DNA of 64,000 nucleotides from Muscardinus avellanarius (GCA_963383645.1 OY726576.1:13773659-13837658), one strand, 5' to 3'; counted from the first letter of the stretch, positions 38,501 to 40,958 are shown. Program-made: numbers and translations. The notes: generated by a model not told the origin, from the letters alone.

Positions 38501-39208
38501 TCAGTGACACCTGTCTCAAAATAAAGAATGGAAAATAGGTCTGGGGGTATAGCTTGGAGATAGAATGCCCCTGGGTTTCATTCCCAGAACCAAAAAAAAA
38601 AAAAAAAAAAATCTACCACATGCGAAGGAAGAAGAGGGCATAACTGGAGAGACACAGGAGGTCCACAGGAGAGGACTTCAACCAAGAGTGACTATTCTGA
38701 TTTTTCTAAAATTGGGTACTTAGAAAAACAATACAATATTATAAATTTATAATGCTATAAGCAAACCATTAAAATACTTCTTAACAGTTTTTAACAATTA
38801 CAGTTGAAAATTCACAAACTTATGATGTGTAGAATTCATTTGCGGCATTAAATCAACTTGAAATTCAAATTAGCAAGGAAAAGTAAGGGGCTAGAGGTAT
38901 TGCTCAGTACTAGCATGCATGTGGCCCTGACTTCAATCTCCAGGACCCCCCAAAATTAAGAAAAAATAAAAGAAAAAATAAAAATCAACTTACTCATCAA
39001 ATAAAAATATTTAGGTACTTTTTGCTACAAATTGGTTAATTTATTTTGTAGGAAAGGTAATGCCACACTGAGCTCTACTCTAAAACTATAAAAACAAAAA
39101 ATAAAGTCAACCATTACTACTTACTGTCCTTCAATAAGCCAGGTGCACTTCGTTTTATATTTATAATTTCCAGGTCCATCTGTTACAAACCCAGAAGGTC
39201 CAGTTAGT
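1..39208 (-). CDS. ATRN: Attractin (ATRN), middle of gene, 15 coding exons
   Basis: Attractin is a large type I membrane glycoprotein, also released as a soluble form. Family knowledge: it is the mahogany locus product, an accessory receptor for agouti protein that lowers melanocortin receptor signalling together with MGRN1, and its loss causes dark coat, altered energy balance and spongy brain degeneration. Seen here: 15 minus-strand exons totalling 2334 nt (778 codons), covering about residues 138-915 of a protein of roughly 1430 residues in human. Domain order is CUB, EGF, EGF, Kelch repeats, PSI modules, C-type lectin. Every intron has GT and AG ends, phases agree at every junction and no stop interrupts the frame. 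Missing from the window are exon 1 (above 64000) and the laminin-type EGF, transmembrane and cytoplasmic exons (below 1). The paralogue ATRNL1 has the same architecture, but residue matches such as the [19 protein letters not shown] and [16 protein letters not shown] stretches favour ATRN. Confidence 0.96.
463..667 (-). repeat. Old SINE dimer, 5'-truncated
   Basis: Reading the minus strand, an ID-like right monomer (TTTGAACTCAGAGGCATTCT on the plus strand) follows a B1-like left monomer that lacks its first bases. An extra stretch with a second TTTTAATTTTGA copy sits in the linker. Confidence 0.75.
690..1091 (+). repeat. Nested pair of type A SINE dimers
   Basis: A left monomer (690-808) is followed by a complete type A dimer (about 819-1008) and then by a second right monomer (1018-1076) with an A tail. 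The outer dimer was split in its linker: AAAAAATGTA precedes the insert and AAAAAAGTAAAAATAGG follows it. Confidence 0.85.
1285..1660 (-). mobile_element. Ancient L1 fragment (L1M type)
   Basis: The plus strand reads CTTTACTGAGGTAAAACTCAC, later GATGAATAATATTCTACTC and CCACATTTTCTTTATTCATT, the order expected for the 3' part of an old mammalian L1 in antisense. Diverged and without target duplication. Confidence 0.7.
1819..1878 (-). repeat. Solo ID-like right monomer
   Basis: GGTCTGGGGATGGAACCCAG on the plus strand is the reverse complement of the right-monomer 3' end; no left monomer accompanies it. The rest of 1661-2192 holds nothing I recognise. Confidence 0.65.
2193..2404 (-). repeat. 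Old SINE dimer
   Basis: Complete minus-strand dimer: right monomer at 2210-2266, linker, and left monomer ending at the ACCACCATGCCCTGC end typical of the B1 start. Confidence 0.8.
2424..2790 (-). repeat. Type A SINE inserted in an older SINE linker
   Basis: The type A element (2424-2648) is flanked by TTTATTCTTT-like repeats and followed by the left monomer of the host (2650-2788). The host right monomer survives only as a few bases before 2410. Inside the type A right monomer the expected CTACACTCCCAGACC has been replaced by a CA run. Confidence 0.8.
2481..2524. repeat. (CA)n microsatellite inside a SINE
   Basis: Twenty-two CA units at the place where type A right monomers carry the short ACAC of GCTACACTCCC. 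Confidence 0.95.
2859..3095 (+). repeat. Old SINE dimer plus partial left monomer
   Basis: A dimer (2859-3012, right monomer GTATAGCTCAGTGGTAGAATG) runs into a second, decayed left monomer starting GCCGGGCATGATGTCGCAGG and ending near 3095. Confidence 0.7.
3096..4542. other. ATRN intron, no repeat recognised
   Basis: About 1.4 kb of moderately GC-rich unique-looking sequence next to the lectin exon. A 146-codon open frame on the plus strand at 3173-3613 has no recognisable domain, no codon pattern and no splice context, and is taken as chance. Confidence 0.6.
4543..4733 (-). CDS. ATRN: ATRN exon 15: first half of C-type lectin domain
   Basis: The 191-nt exon encodes [60 protein letters not shown] and QNM. 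It is the start of the C-type lectin-like domain: [11 protein letters not shown]...[15 protein letters not shown] follows the family pattern with the first two conserved cysteines and the WIGL-leading helix. An open frame runs on through the donor, which fixes the boundary: AGAACATG|GTGAGT. The acceptor is ccccctttgaaag|AAAAC. The ligand of this domain is not known to me. The end of the exon (Lys-Met-Gln-Pro-Pro-Gln-Asn) is the least conserved part compared with human (Ile-Met-Gln-Ser-Ser-Gln-Ser). Confidence 0.96.
4860..4932 (+). repeat. ID-like monomer without the internal deletion
   Basis: CATATAGCTCAGTTGGTGGA is a near-perfect tRNA-like A-box region, followed by GCACTGGCCTTGAGTGCAGG. This resembles a full-length ID element rather than the shortened right monomer, with a decayed 3' half. 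Confidence 0.6.
4933..6010. other. ATRN intron, unique-looking
   Basis: No SINE or LINE recognised. An 11-base A run at 5871 interrupts otherwise mixed-composition sequence. Confidence 0.55.
6011..6149 (-). CDS. ATRN: ATRN exon 14: PSI module
   Basis: The 139-nt exon encodes [40 protein letters not shown] and ECIALP. The pattern [12 protein letters not shown]...SCRSC...NCQW...EC is another PSI-type module and matches human exactly apart from Gly-Lys for Phe-Arg near its start. The acceptor is catcgtgttctag|ATCTCC and the donor CTGCCTG|GTAGGC. It begins on a codon boundary and leaves one base (G) that joins AA of exon 15 to make Glu, leading into the lectin domain. Confidence 0.96.
6150..6946. 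other. ATRN intron between two PSI exons, repeat-free
   Basis: Nothing recognisable in this 797-bp intron apart from the splice signals. Confidence 0.6.
6947..7068 (-). CDS. ATRN: ATRN exon 13: PSI module
   Basis: The 122-nt exon encodes [20 protein letters not shown] then [20 protein letters not shown]. Eight cysteines in 40 residues, with the CYSC and CHWC spacing, identify a PSI module. The sequon NNS is present. The acceptor is ttctcttcctag|TTCTTG and the donor GGCCAG|GTCAGG. Two bases complete an Ile codon (human Thr at this position) and the exon ends on a codon boundary. The stretch CVALNNSC differs from human CVPRNHSC, but the cysteines and the glycosylation site are kept. Introns on both sides are short (457 and 797 bp). 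Confidence 0.95.
7183..7362 (+). repeat. Type B SINE dimer
   Basis: Left monomer GCCGGGTGTGGTGGTGCACG, linker, right monomer GGTCTGGGAGTATAGCCCGC ending GGTTCCACCCCCAGTACCAC and a CAAAAAA tail. It nearly fills the short intron between exons 12 and 13, in antisense to the gene. Confidence 0.88.
7526..7746 (-). CDS. ATRN: ATRN exon 12: last Kelch blade and first PSI-like module
   Basis: The 221-nt exon encodes [60 protein letters not shown] and [13 protein letters not shown]. The double glycine of YVFGGFNSL marks the final Kelch blade. The following EQC...AAC...RCTW...QCVSW pattern is a PSI (plexin-semaphorin-integrin) module, a small disulfide knot that positions neighbouring domains. The acceptor is ttttctctcag|CACCATG and the donor AAAAGAA|GTATGT. 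One base completes Ser and one opens an Ile codon. The segment TWDAQAAQC differs from human (VWNTGSSQC) more than neighbouring exons do, so this loop is comparatively free to vary. Confidence 0.96.
7833..8006 (-). repeat. Decayed SINE dimer
   Basis: Right monomer traces (GGTGTTGAACCCAGGGCATT) and left monomer traces (GAAACAGGGTCTCACTAAGT) in minus orientation. Confidence 0.7.
8226..8535 (+). repeat. Type A SINE with an extra right monomer and an AAAT tail
   Basis: Left monomer, right monomer (8359-8408), then TATATATATGTATATAT and a second right monomer (8430-8488) followed by AAAT repeats. The extra half may come from an older host element or from an internal duplication. It carries the stem AAGCCAGC/GCTGGCTT at 8299-8317. 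Confidence 0.8.
8592..8970 (-). repeat. Two old SINE dimers separated by (ATTT)n
   Basis: The first (8592-8752) and second (8803-8970) both read from right monomer to left monomer on the plus strand; the ATTT run at 8767-8802 is the expanded A-rich tail of the second. Confidence 0.75.
9152..9376 (-). repeat. (GC)n(GT)n tract and type B SINE
   Basis: GCGCGCGCGCACGCGCGCGC passes into 19 or so GT units (9152-9210), directly joined to the 3' end of a minus-strand dimer (9211-9376). The alternating purine-pyrimidine run of nearly 60 bp could form left-handed DNA. Confidence 0.88.
9631..9824 (+). mobile_element. Type A SINE with 14-bp target duplication
   Basis: Flanked by perfect AAACCAGGATCACG copies at 9617-9630 and 9825-9838. 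It has a long pure A tail and lacks the CTTGTAATCCCC segment of the left monomer. Confidence 0.93.
9987..10184 (+). repeat. Old SINE dimer
   Basis: TTAGGTATGGTAGCACACAC left monomer, right monomer GGTCTGGGGGTATAGCTTGG ending at CCTAATACCAC. Confidence 0.8.
10411..10668. repeat. Head-on pair of B1-like left monomers
   Basis: A plus-strand type C left monomer (10411-10532) lacking a right monomer is joined at GAGACCCTG|CTCCTATTTT to a minus-strand left monomer (10533-10668). The two are about complementary over more than 100 bases. Confidence 0.8.
10690..10891 (-). mobile_element. Type A SINE with 17-bp target duplication
   Basis: Perfect CTTATCTACATAATTTT at 10673-10689 and 10892-10908. Starts with a 20-base T run (the A tail of the element) and ends at the B1 start GCCACCACGCCCGG. 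Confidence 0.95.
11031..11115 (-). CDS. ATRN: ATRN exon 11: Kelch repeat, short exon
   Basis: The 85-nt exon encodes [20 protein letters not shown] then GHSAVLHN. It supplies the Trp that ends one blade (CDRWSVLP) and the RFGHSAVLH start of the next, so its loss would remove the edge of two propeller blades. The sequon Asn-Ser-Thr is formed across the junction with exon 12. The acceptor is tttgctcctag|CTTGTG and the donor CACAACAG|GTAATT. Two bases complete the Ala codon and AG opens a Ser codon. Ala replaces human Asp in RPALHH. It is too short to show as an open frame and was found by asking where the missing phase between exons 10 and 12 lay. Confidence 0.95.
11395..11452 (-). repeat. Decayed ID-like monomer
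   Basis: GACAGGCAAGTGCTCTAGCA is the reverse complement of the tRNA-like centre of a full-length ID element, including the segment deleted in dimers. Confidence 0.55.
11469..11675 (-). mobile_element. Short L1 3'-end insertion with 18-bp target duplication
   Basis: CCCAAGGGAATGTTTTCT occurs at 11451-11468 and again at 11676-11693. The 207-bp insert, read on the minus strand, has GTGTGCATGTATGTC and a GGGGAAGGGGG tract that match the plus-strand element at 47929-48322, whose end looks like an L1 3' end. The A tail has decayed. Confidence 0.75.
11694..12550. other. ATRN intron, unique-looking
   Basis: GC-moderate sequence rich in CCTCC and TGCC words. Overlapping open frames at 11894-12136 and 12016-12429 have no recognisable domains and no matching splice context. 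Confidence 0.5.
12551..12660. repeat. Purine-only microsatellite (GGGA)n(GAGC)n(GA)n
   Basis: A 110-bp tract with three successive repeat units: GGGA, then GCGAGA, then GA. The strand asymmetry is nearly complete, which favours triplex-prone structure. Confidence 0.95.
12848..13271 (-). mobile_element. Two SINEs inserted one after the other at the same site
   Basis: A type B element (12848-13065) and a type A element (13078-13270) are separated and flanked by three copies of TCTGTTAT(C/T)TGTATTTT-like sequence at 12836, 13066 and 13271, so each arrived in the same target. Confidence 0.88.
13773..13927 (-). CDS. ATRN: ATRN exon 10: Kelch repeat
   Basis: The 155-nt exon encodes [40 protein letters not shown] and [11 protein letters not shown]. 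It finishes a blade (W split across the junction, then TILKDS) and encodes the next with RYLHTAVIV and the double glycine of LVFGGNTH, closing with FMAYD. Sequon NDT is present. The acceptor is aaactgcaaag|GACCATA, with a weak pyrimidine tract, and the donor GACATCG|GTGAGT. One base completes Trp and one base opens an Ala codon. I see no residue change from human in this exon. Confidence 0.96.
13928..14737. other. ATRN intron between exons 9 and 10, repeat-free
   Basis: AT-rich, with no SINE, LINE or satellite. Short open frames on the minus strand at 14273-14655 are not recognised. Confidence 0.55.
14738..14921 (-). CDS. ATRN: ATRN exon 9: Kelch repeats
   Basis: The 184-nt exon encodes [40 protein letters not shown] and [20 protein letters not shown]. 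It ends a blade with the conserved Trp (NTWSIL) and encodes a full one with GYGHSSVYD, the double glycine of YVHGGYKAF and DDLYRY. The acceptor is ctctaaccag|AAAAGAAC and the donor AAATGTG|GTAGGT. Two bases complete a Glu codon (human Asp) and TG is left for a Trp codon. Changes from human are Pro for His in YDPRT and Glu for Asp in RYEVD. No sequon is present. Confidence 0.95.
15263..15486 (-). mobile_element. Type B SINE with target duplication
   Basis: Flanked by GAGACCTATTTT at 15241 and 15486. Contains both GAGAGCTTCACTAAGTAGCTG and CTGGCTTCGAACCTGCGCGA of the left monomer. Confidence 0.9.
15578..15765 (-). repeat. Old SINE dimer
   Basis: GGGGTACTGGGGATTGAACA right monomer and a decayed left monomer ending near CTCTCTAGCCAGC. 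Confidence 0.75.
15846..16096 (-). repeat. (TG)25 and type B SINE
   Basis: The TG run (15846-15895) takes the place of the element's A tail and is directly followed by GTACTGGGGGTGGAACCCAG and the rest of a minus-strand dimer to 16096. Confidence 0.92.
16117..16640 (-). repeat. Two old SINE dimers with a short (AC)n
   Basis: Dimers at 16117-16334 and 16428-16640, both minus, separated by unique sequence with an AC run at 16399-16412. Confidence 0.82.
16686..17012 (+). repeat. Type C SINE dimer split by a retrocopy
   Basis: Left monomer 16686-16822 and right monomer GGGCTGGGGGTGTAGCTCGG from 16958 belong to one element; the interval between them is a separate polyadenylated insert. Confidence 0.85.
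16823..16942 (+). mobile_element. Small polyadenylated retrocopy inside a SINE linker
   Basis: The insert carries AATAAA at 16900-16905 about 15 bases before a 14-base A run (16920-16933), and is flanked by AAAGAATAA at 16814-16822 and 16943-16951. The source transcript is not recognised; the layout resembles the end of an LTR transcript or of an mRNA 3' UTR. Confidence 0.75.
17163..17406 (-). CDS. ATRN: ATRN exon 8: Kelch repeats
   Basis: The 244-nt exon, the longest complete one here, encodes [60 protein letters not shown] and [21 protein letters not shown]. It holds the double-glycine blade YMYGGKID with its Trp, then the next blade with VVGHSAHI and VIFGH. In the latter the second glycine is replaced (FGH instead of GG), which human attractin shares. 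Sequons NVT and NES are present. The acceptor is tttcctccag|GATAAA and the donor GACGTGG|GTAGGT. It starts on a codon boundary and leaves one base. Asn-Thr replaces human Lys-Asn in VTLNTGR. Confidence 0.96.
17407..17844. other. ATRN intron, no repeat recognised
   Basis: AT-rich sequence upstream of exon 8 in transcript terms, with no recognised element. Confidence 0.5.
17845..18258 (+). repeat. Two SINE dimers in tandem (old, then type B)
   Basis: First dimer 17845-18034 with an AATAATAATAG tail, second 18060-18258 with the GAGGCTCTCAGCAACTTAGT segment and an A-rich tail of AAATAAATAAAAAA type. Confidence 0.87.
18476..18566 (-). CDS. ATRN: ATRN exon 7: Kelch repeat segment
   Basis: The 91-nt exon encodes [20 protein letters not shown] then [10 protein letters not shown]. 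It finishes the first Kelch blade (the Tyr-Asp plus Trp pattern, where aromatic residues follow the double glycine by fixed spacing) and opens the next (RYGHSLALY). One sequon, NHS, is present. The acceptor is gttttgtag|GTATGAC and the donor TATCAG|GTAAAG. It enters with one base completing Ala and ends on a codon boundary. Differences from human are Thr for Ala in DLTSRE, His for Arg before SVNN, and Gln for Lys as the last residue. Confidence 0.95.
18567..19040. other. ATRN intron, no repeat recognised
   Basis: Unique-looking sequence 3' of the plus-strand side of exon 7. Confidence 0.5.
19041..19271 (+). repeat. Old SINE dimer with (AC)n tail
   Basis: GCTATGGTAGCTTATGCTTG left monomer, GGGCTGGAGATGTAACTCAG right monomer, and the A tail replaced by an AC run of about 26 units (19217-19271). 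Confidence 0.85.
19360..19549 (-). repeat. SINE dimer with mixed A and B features
   Basis: The right monomer has the type B ending (GGGGGTGGAACCCAGAGGCT), while the left monomer has the type A segment (GTCTCTTAAACCAGCTGAGG). Confidence 0.8.
19907..20200 (-). repeat. Old SINE dimer followed by a second left monomer
   Basis: Dimer 19907-20098, then a further left monomer starting TTTATTTTCAAACAGGTTCT and ending near CCACACC at 20193. Confidence 0.72.
20259..20731. repeat. Inverted SINE pair around (GAAA)n
   Basis: A plus-strand type B dimer (20259-20457) with a GAAA-repeat tail (to about 20530) faces a minus-strand old dimer (20540-20731). Their arms can pair over most of their length in a transcript. 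Confidence 0.87.
20880..21100 (-). repeat. Type B SINE dimer
   Basis: GTACTGGGAGTAGAACCCAG to GTATGTCACCACGCTCAGCT, with a 5-base insertion in the right monomer. Confidence 0.85.
21101..21671. other. ATRN intron, no repeat recognised
   Basis: Unique-looking; includes TTTTCTTCCTTTCTTGTCTG pyrimidine-rich sequence near 21190. Confidence 0.5.
21672..21869 (+). mobile_element. Type A SINE dimer
   Basis: Type A diagnostic positions throughout; flanked by AGAAATACCAAGCACC and AGAAATAGTAAGCACC, which look like a slightly diverged target duplication. Confidence 0.87.
22240..22900. mobile_element. Probable old L1 3' UTR sequence
   Basis: The TTCTCTAATTTTTTCAACC, CTGAATCTATTTCTATCTCC and GATCTATAGCAC style, followed by GC-richer sequence to 22830, resembles old L1 3' UTR material. 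I cannot align it here, so this is tentative. Confidence 0.35.
23002..23038. repeat. Perfect 13-bp hairpin
   Basis: AATCTTAACCCGG (23002-23014) and its exact reverse complement CCGGGTTAAGATT (23026-23038) are separated by 11 bases. Flanks do not pair. Origin unknown. Confidence 0.9.
23230..23520 (+). repeat. Type A SINE inserted in an old left monomer
   Basis: The old left monomer (from 23230) breaks at ACTGTGAGG; a type A dimer (23309-23481) and A tail follow; the old monomer resumes at TTGTGAGGCCCTCAGCAACT. TGTGAGG is duplicated. Confidence 0.85.
23705..23925 (+). repeat. SINE dimer with AAAT tail
   Basis: Left monomer GCCAGGCGTGGGGGCGCACG, right monomer GGGCTGGGAGGACATAGCTC ending CAATCCCGAGTACTGC, then AAATAAATAAATAA. 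Confidence 0.88.
23926..24923. other. ATRN intron, no repeat recognised
   Basis: About 1 kb of unique-looking sequence. It contains a small imperfect duplication of ACATACACCAATATGGG at 24874 and 24894. Confidence 0.5.
24924..25555 (+). repeat. SINE stack: three left and three right monomers
   Basis: Order on the plus strand: type C left monomer (24924-25065), type A dimer (25071-25263), 5'-truncated type C dimer (25289-25448), and a solo right monomer (25487-25543) with an A tail. The solo right monomer is probably the displaced partner of the first left monomer. Confidence 0.82.
25556..26313. other. ATRN intron, no repeat recognised
   Basis: Unique-looking sequence of mixed composition. 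Confidence 0.5.
26314..26715 (+). repeat. Type A SINE nested in an older SINE
   Basis: Host left monomer 26314-26453, type A dimer 26454-26637 with an A tail, then the host right monomer GGGCTTGGGATGTAGCTCAG to 26712. AAAGAATA is repeated on both sides of the insert. Confidence 0.9.
26716..26840 (-). repeat. Two partial B1-like left monomers
   Basis: CTTCCTGTCTCAGCCTCCCA to CACGCCCAGCT (26711-26769) and CTCTTCAGCCTCCCAAGCGT to CCACACCCAGC (26785-26840) are two minus-strand left-monomer ends, joined to the plus-strand stack. Confidence 0.75.
26913..27131 (-). repeat. Old SINE dimer
   Basis: CGTACTAGGGATGGAACCCA right monomer and complete left monomer ending CCACCACACCTGGCT. Confidence 0.85.
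27135..27300. mobile_element. Old L1 3' UTR fragment
   Basis: GAGATTTTCCTGGCTTTAGC, TGAAATCTGAACATTTTGTG and TATCATGTCTTGAGACTCC follow the order of a known old L1 3' UTR segment. Confidence 0.55.
27607..28372 (+). repeat. Run of four plus-strand SINE copies
   Basis: Dimers at 27607-27805 and 27825-28018, a left monomer alone at 28016-28110, a dimer at 28116-28310, and a solo right monomer at 28336-28375. The last may pair with the lone left monomer, the 28116 dimer being the insert between them. Confidence 0.8.
28732..28940 (-). repeat. Old SINE dimer
   Basis: TGTTACTAGGGATTGAACCC right monomer to GCGCCGCCACGCCTGGCT. Confidence 0.85.
28984..29134 (+). repeat. Shortened old SINE dimer
   Basis: GGCATGGTGGCACAAGCCTG left monomer with an internal deletion, and a right monomer reduced to AGCTAAAAGGTAGAAAGCCC. 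Confidence 0.72.
29322..29502 (-). repeat. SINE dimer
   Basis: GTGGCACTAGGTACGAAGCC right monomer and left monomer ending TACCACCACACCCAGCT. Confidence 0.82.
29503..30164. other. ATRN intron segment with raised CpG content, not recognised
   Basis: Between 29680 and 30060 there are many CpG dinucleotides (for example GTTGCGCGTCATACTCCG and GGCCCGCCGAGCCGGGAGCC), unlike surrounding unique sequence. No open frame with recognisable content. It could be an old CpG-rich retrocopy or an intronic regulatory element. Confidence 0.4.
30165..30350 (-). repeat. Decayed SINE dimer
   Basis: GACTGGGGACTAAATCCAGA right monomer and CAGGCTGGCCTGGAACTTGC left monomer. The left monomer keeps a more B1-like centre than other copies. 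Confidence 0.7.
30397..30595 (+). repeat. Old SINE dimer
   Basis: GCCAGGCATAATGGTGCACG to GTTCAATTCCCAGAACCATA. Confidence 0.82.
30596..31247. other. ATRN intron next to exon 6, repeat-free
   Basis: AT-rich unique-looking sequence. Confidence 0.55.
31248..31416 (-). CDS. ATRN: ATRN exon 6: linker and first Kelch repeat
   Basis: The 169-nt exon encodes [40 protein letters not shown] and [16 protein letters not shown]. The leading Cys closes the EGF module begun in exon 5. From ASHKAVV onward it is the first Kelch repeat, with the diagnostic double glycine in MWVVGGY preceded by hydrophobic strand residues. Kelch repeats build a beta-propeller used for protein binding outside the cell. Sequons NQS and NHS are seen. 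The acceptor is tgttctactag|GTCCTGG and the donor TTCTAGC|GTAAGT. Two bases complete a Gly codon and GC is left for a split Ala codon. The amino acid sequence matches human throughout this exon as far as I can recall it. The next intron is the longest complete one in the window at 12.7 kb. Confidence 0.97.
31417..32491. other. ATRN intron between exons 5 and 6, with a 38-bp tandem duplication
   Basis: No interspersed repeat seen. At 32000-32076 a unit beginning GGGATCACGGCGGTCTCCAC is followed by a near-identical second copy beginning GGGATCACGGCTGTCTCCAC; both continue with ACTCGCCCC. Confidence 0.75.
32492..32697 (-). CDS. ATRN: ATRN exon 5: two EGF-like modules
   Basis: The 206-nt exon encodes [20 protein letters not shown], then [16 protein letters not shown], then [20 protein letters not shown] and [13 protein letters not shown]. 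The first module has its full six cysteines. The second has five here; its sixth Cys is the first one in the next exon, so the module is split by the intron. EGF modules act as rigid spacers between the CUB and the Kelch propeller. Sequons NCS and NSS are present. The acceptor is gtctttctag|TTTTGAC and the donor GGCAGG|GTAGGA. Compared with human, several surface positions differ (Lys-Ala-Ser for Lys-Ile-Ser, Pro-His for Thr-Asp), but all cysteines and glycines are kept. Confidence 0.96.
32943..33141 (+). repeat. Old SINE dimer
   Basis: GCGGTCATGGTGGCACACGC left monomer; right monomer GGTTGGGGGTGTGGCTTAGA ending CCCAGTACCGCAC. Confidence 0.8.
33142..33740. other. ATRN intron, no repeat recognised
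   Basis: AT-rich unique-looking sequence. Confidence 0.5.
33741..33950 (-). repeat. (GACA)n/(GGCA)n and decayed SINE
   Basis: GAGACAGACAGACAGACAGA turns into GGCAGGCAGGCATGCAGGCG (33750-33795), joined to a minus-strand dimer whose right monomer starts at ATCGAACCTGGGGCATTCTA and which ends near 33950. Confidence 0.8.
33975..34565 (+). repeat. MIR element split by later SINEs
   Basis: CTAGTTTCCTCAATTATAAA (from 33987) is the MIR core-to-3' segment and GTGAGAAAACCCATGCAAAC to CCTAGCACACTGTAG (34515-34565) its 3' end. The SINE block between them is flanked by CACTGAGGTTT and CACTGAGTTTT. Confidence 0.6.
34079..34487 (-). repeat. Type A SINE nested in an old SINE
   Basis: Host right monomer 34079-34140, type A dimer from the T run at about 34146 to 34348, and host left monomer from 34350 to 34487, all minus strand. 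Confidence 0.88.
34585..34755 (-). repeat. Decayed SINE dimer
   Basis: GGCAGTACTGGGATTTAATG right monomer through GAGATTACAGGTGGGGGTAG. Confidence 0.72.
34837..34965 (-). CDS. ATRN: ATRN exon 4: end of CUB domain
   Basis: The 129-nt exon encodes [20 protein letters not shown] then [22 protein letters not shown]. This is the last part of the CUB domain, with the family-typical [13 protein letters not shown] strand in which the Ser and Asp belong to the calcium site. Three N-glycosylation sequons are visible: NET, NLT and NIT. The acceptor is ccatttcag|TGGCCTC and the donor ACTTACAA|GTAAGA. The exon supplies the last base of a split Ser codon and leaves AA, which joins T from exon 5 to make Asn, where human has Ser. 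The only other change from human I see is Thr for Val in EVTATSG. Confidence 0.96.
34966..36797. other. ATRN intron between exons 3 and 4, SINE-free
   Basis: No SINE is recognised in this 1.8-kb intron, which is unusual for the window. Only small features are seen: a 16-bp tandem (CTTCCATGAAGA twice) at 36543-36574 and an AT/CA run near 36395-36426. Confidence 0.6.
36798..36911 (-). CDS. ATRN: ATRN exon 3: centre of CUB domain
   Basis: The 114-nt exon encodes [20 protein letters not shown] then [17 protein letters not shown]. It contains the CUB core motif [11 protein letters not shown], whose acidic residues (the Asp of WDH and the DGD) are typical of calcium-binding CUB domains, and the second Cys of the first disulfide in ATECSW. 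The acceptor lies after a run of eight or more pyrimidines (ttttttcag|GCCAAAT) and the donor is TTTAG|GTGAGC. It enters with one base completing the Gln codon and leaves two bases (AG) of a Ser codon. Human has Val for Ile in APLIAAF. The sequence is otherwise almost identical to human, as expected for a constrained ectodomain. Confidence 0.95.
36912..37911. other. ATRN intron, no interspersed repeat
   Basis: Unique-looking sequence with a short (CAAA)n at 37529-37548. Confidence 0.55.
37912..38598 (+). repeat. Three plus-strand SINE dimers
   Basis: A 5'-truncated dimer (37912-38095), a type B dimer (38171-38372) with a CA-containing tail, and a type C-like dimer (38395-38591) with an 18-base A run. 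Confidence 0.87.
38886..38957 (+). repeat. Solo ID-like monomer without the internal deletion
   Basis: GGGGCTAGAGGTATTGCTCA, then CTAGCATGCATGTGGCCCTG and TTCAATCTCCAGGACC: a full-length ID-like layout including the segment lost from dimer right monomers. Confidence 0.7.
39125..39208 (-). CDS. ATRN: ATRN exon 2: start of CUB domain
   Basis: This 84-nt exon encodes [20 protein letters not shown] followed by CTWLIEG and part of Gln. It is the first strand region of the CUB domain, an extracellular beta-sandwich module; the Cys in KCTW forms the first CUB disulfide with a partner in the next exon. The acceptor reads ttaaattacag|ACTAAC and the donor GGACA|GTAAGT. One nucleotide completes an Arg codon from exon 1 and two nucleotides of a Gln codon are left for exon 3. 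Human has Ser where Pro is seen in LTGPSG. It was too short to stand out as an open frame and was found by reading the minus strand. Exon 1 should end with a phase leaving two bases of this Arg codon. Confidence 0.93.
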
Positions 39209-39916
39209 CTGTAATTTAAATTAAAAACAAATATCAGTAAGAATTCCATACATTAATAGCTTTCTAATTTCTCATTACAAGTTAATAGATGTGATACATT
39301 AATGTATACTATAGTAGAAAATGACTACACAAGTTCAAATATTTGCCACACACATAAAAAAAGATGATATACAGACATTAGAACAGGGATGAACAACAAC
39401 AACAAAACCTCAGTCTTTCAAGCTGAGATGGGAATCTGCTACTCTGTACCATGAAAATGATCACAACAACTTATACATATGAGTTTTCAAAGTGCAAGCC
39501 CACAGTTACACTTACAGGCCAACGTGCCCCAATAGCACACTGGACAGCATACTTGTGGTGGGCAGGCACCGCAAACCACGGCACACAGCTGACCACCCGG
39601 CCACAGGCTGCTTCTGCGGTGCACCTGCCGCACCTGCCTCCTCACACCTGTGCCGTGCCTGAGCTTCCAGAGAGCTTCTAGATCTTGCCAAAATGATAGG
39701 TATATCCTGGCAACTCATTAGTGTTCTGACTGCTGTGAATTCTGAGGTCTGAATAGATTCTAATGTCTTGACTGTCTGCATTTCCTCCCTTGCCAGGTAA
39801 GATTTCATATTCTTTGCCCACTTTGCCACCAAATTACTTTTCAAGTTAATGTTGAGGAAGGAGCTAGCTCTTTTGGTATAAAAAGATACCTGCCCTATGT
39901 ATGTTAATATACAATA

Positions 39917-39922
<6 letters not shown>

Positions 39923-39955
<33 letters not shown>

Positions 39956-40136
39956 TGGTACTGGGGTTCCTAGAAAGCCTTCTACCTCTGGGCTACACTC
40001 CCAGACTTATTTTATACTTTTTTAAATTTTGGAAACAGGGTCTCTTAAGCCAGCACGGCTGGCTTCGAACCTGCGGGATCCTCCTGTCTCCACCTCCCAA
40101 GCATGGGGATTACAAGCATGCACCACCACGCCCAGC
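39923..40136 (-). mobile_element. Type A SINE with 13-bp target duplication
   Basis: TACAATATTTTCT at 39910-39922 and 40137-40149 flanks a CTTTT-rich tail and a type A dimer. Confidence 0.93.
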
Positions 40137-40214
40137 TACAATATTTTCTATAAAAATACATTTTTATCAAATTACTTTATGTCTAGACTCTTTAGCTAAT
40201 GTATGTTTTAACTT

Positions 40215-40430
40215 ATTTTTATTTTTTGGTGGGACTGGGGATGGAACCCAGAGGCATTCTACGTCTGAGCCATACCCCTAACCCTATTTTATTCTTTTAT
40301 TTTGAAACAGGATCTTACTAAGATGCTTCTGGCTGCACTAAGTTGCTAGGGCTGGCTGCAAACCTGATATCCTCCTCTCTCAACCTCCCAAGTACTAGGA
40401 TTATAACTGTGCGCCACCATACCCGGCTAT
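40215..40430 (-). repeat. Old SINE dimer
   Basis: GGGACTGGGGATGGAACCCA to GCGCCACCATACCCGGCT. Confidence 0.85.
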
Positions 40431-40675
40431 GTGGAAATTTTTAGCATTTCAAAAGGATGCCGTTTCTTTCCTCAATGCTATTTCCAGGTCATTTCCTCCC
40501 TCTTCTATCAGTGATGTCAGCTTCTCTGAAACAGACGTTCTCCTCTGTATCTGCTTCTCTTACTTCTACTTCCTCAGTCAGCCACTGACATTCTAGTTAC
40601 TCCTCCTCATGCAATGAAGATGTCAACACATCACTGGCTGTCTTCAATTCATCTGCATCAATATCCAAGATGCTG

Positions 40676-40958
40676 CCCGGCGTGGTGGCGCACGCTTGTA
40701 ATCCCAGCGCTTGGGAGGCTGAGACAGGAGGATCGCACAGGTTCAAAGCCAGCCTCAGCTACTTAGTGAGGCTCTCAGCAACTTAGTGAGACCCTGTTTC
40801 CAAACAAAATATAAAATAGGTCTGGGAGTATAGCCCGGAGGTAGAAAAGCCCCTGGGTTCCACCTCCAGTACCACAAAAAACAAAAACAAAAGGTCTGAG
40901 AGTATAGCCTGGAGGTAAAAAAAAAAAAACCCTGGGTTTCACTTCTAGTACCACTAAC

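Noticed and set aside
1..39208. ATRNL1 (attractin-like 1) instead of ATRN
   Set aside because: Same domain order, but the exon sequences match remembered human ATRN almost residue for residue across CUB, Kelch and PSI segments. A direct alignment to both would settle it.
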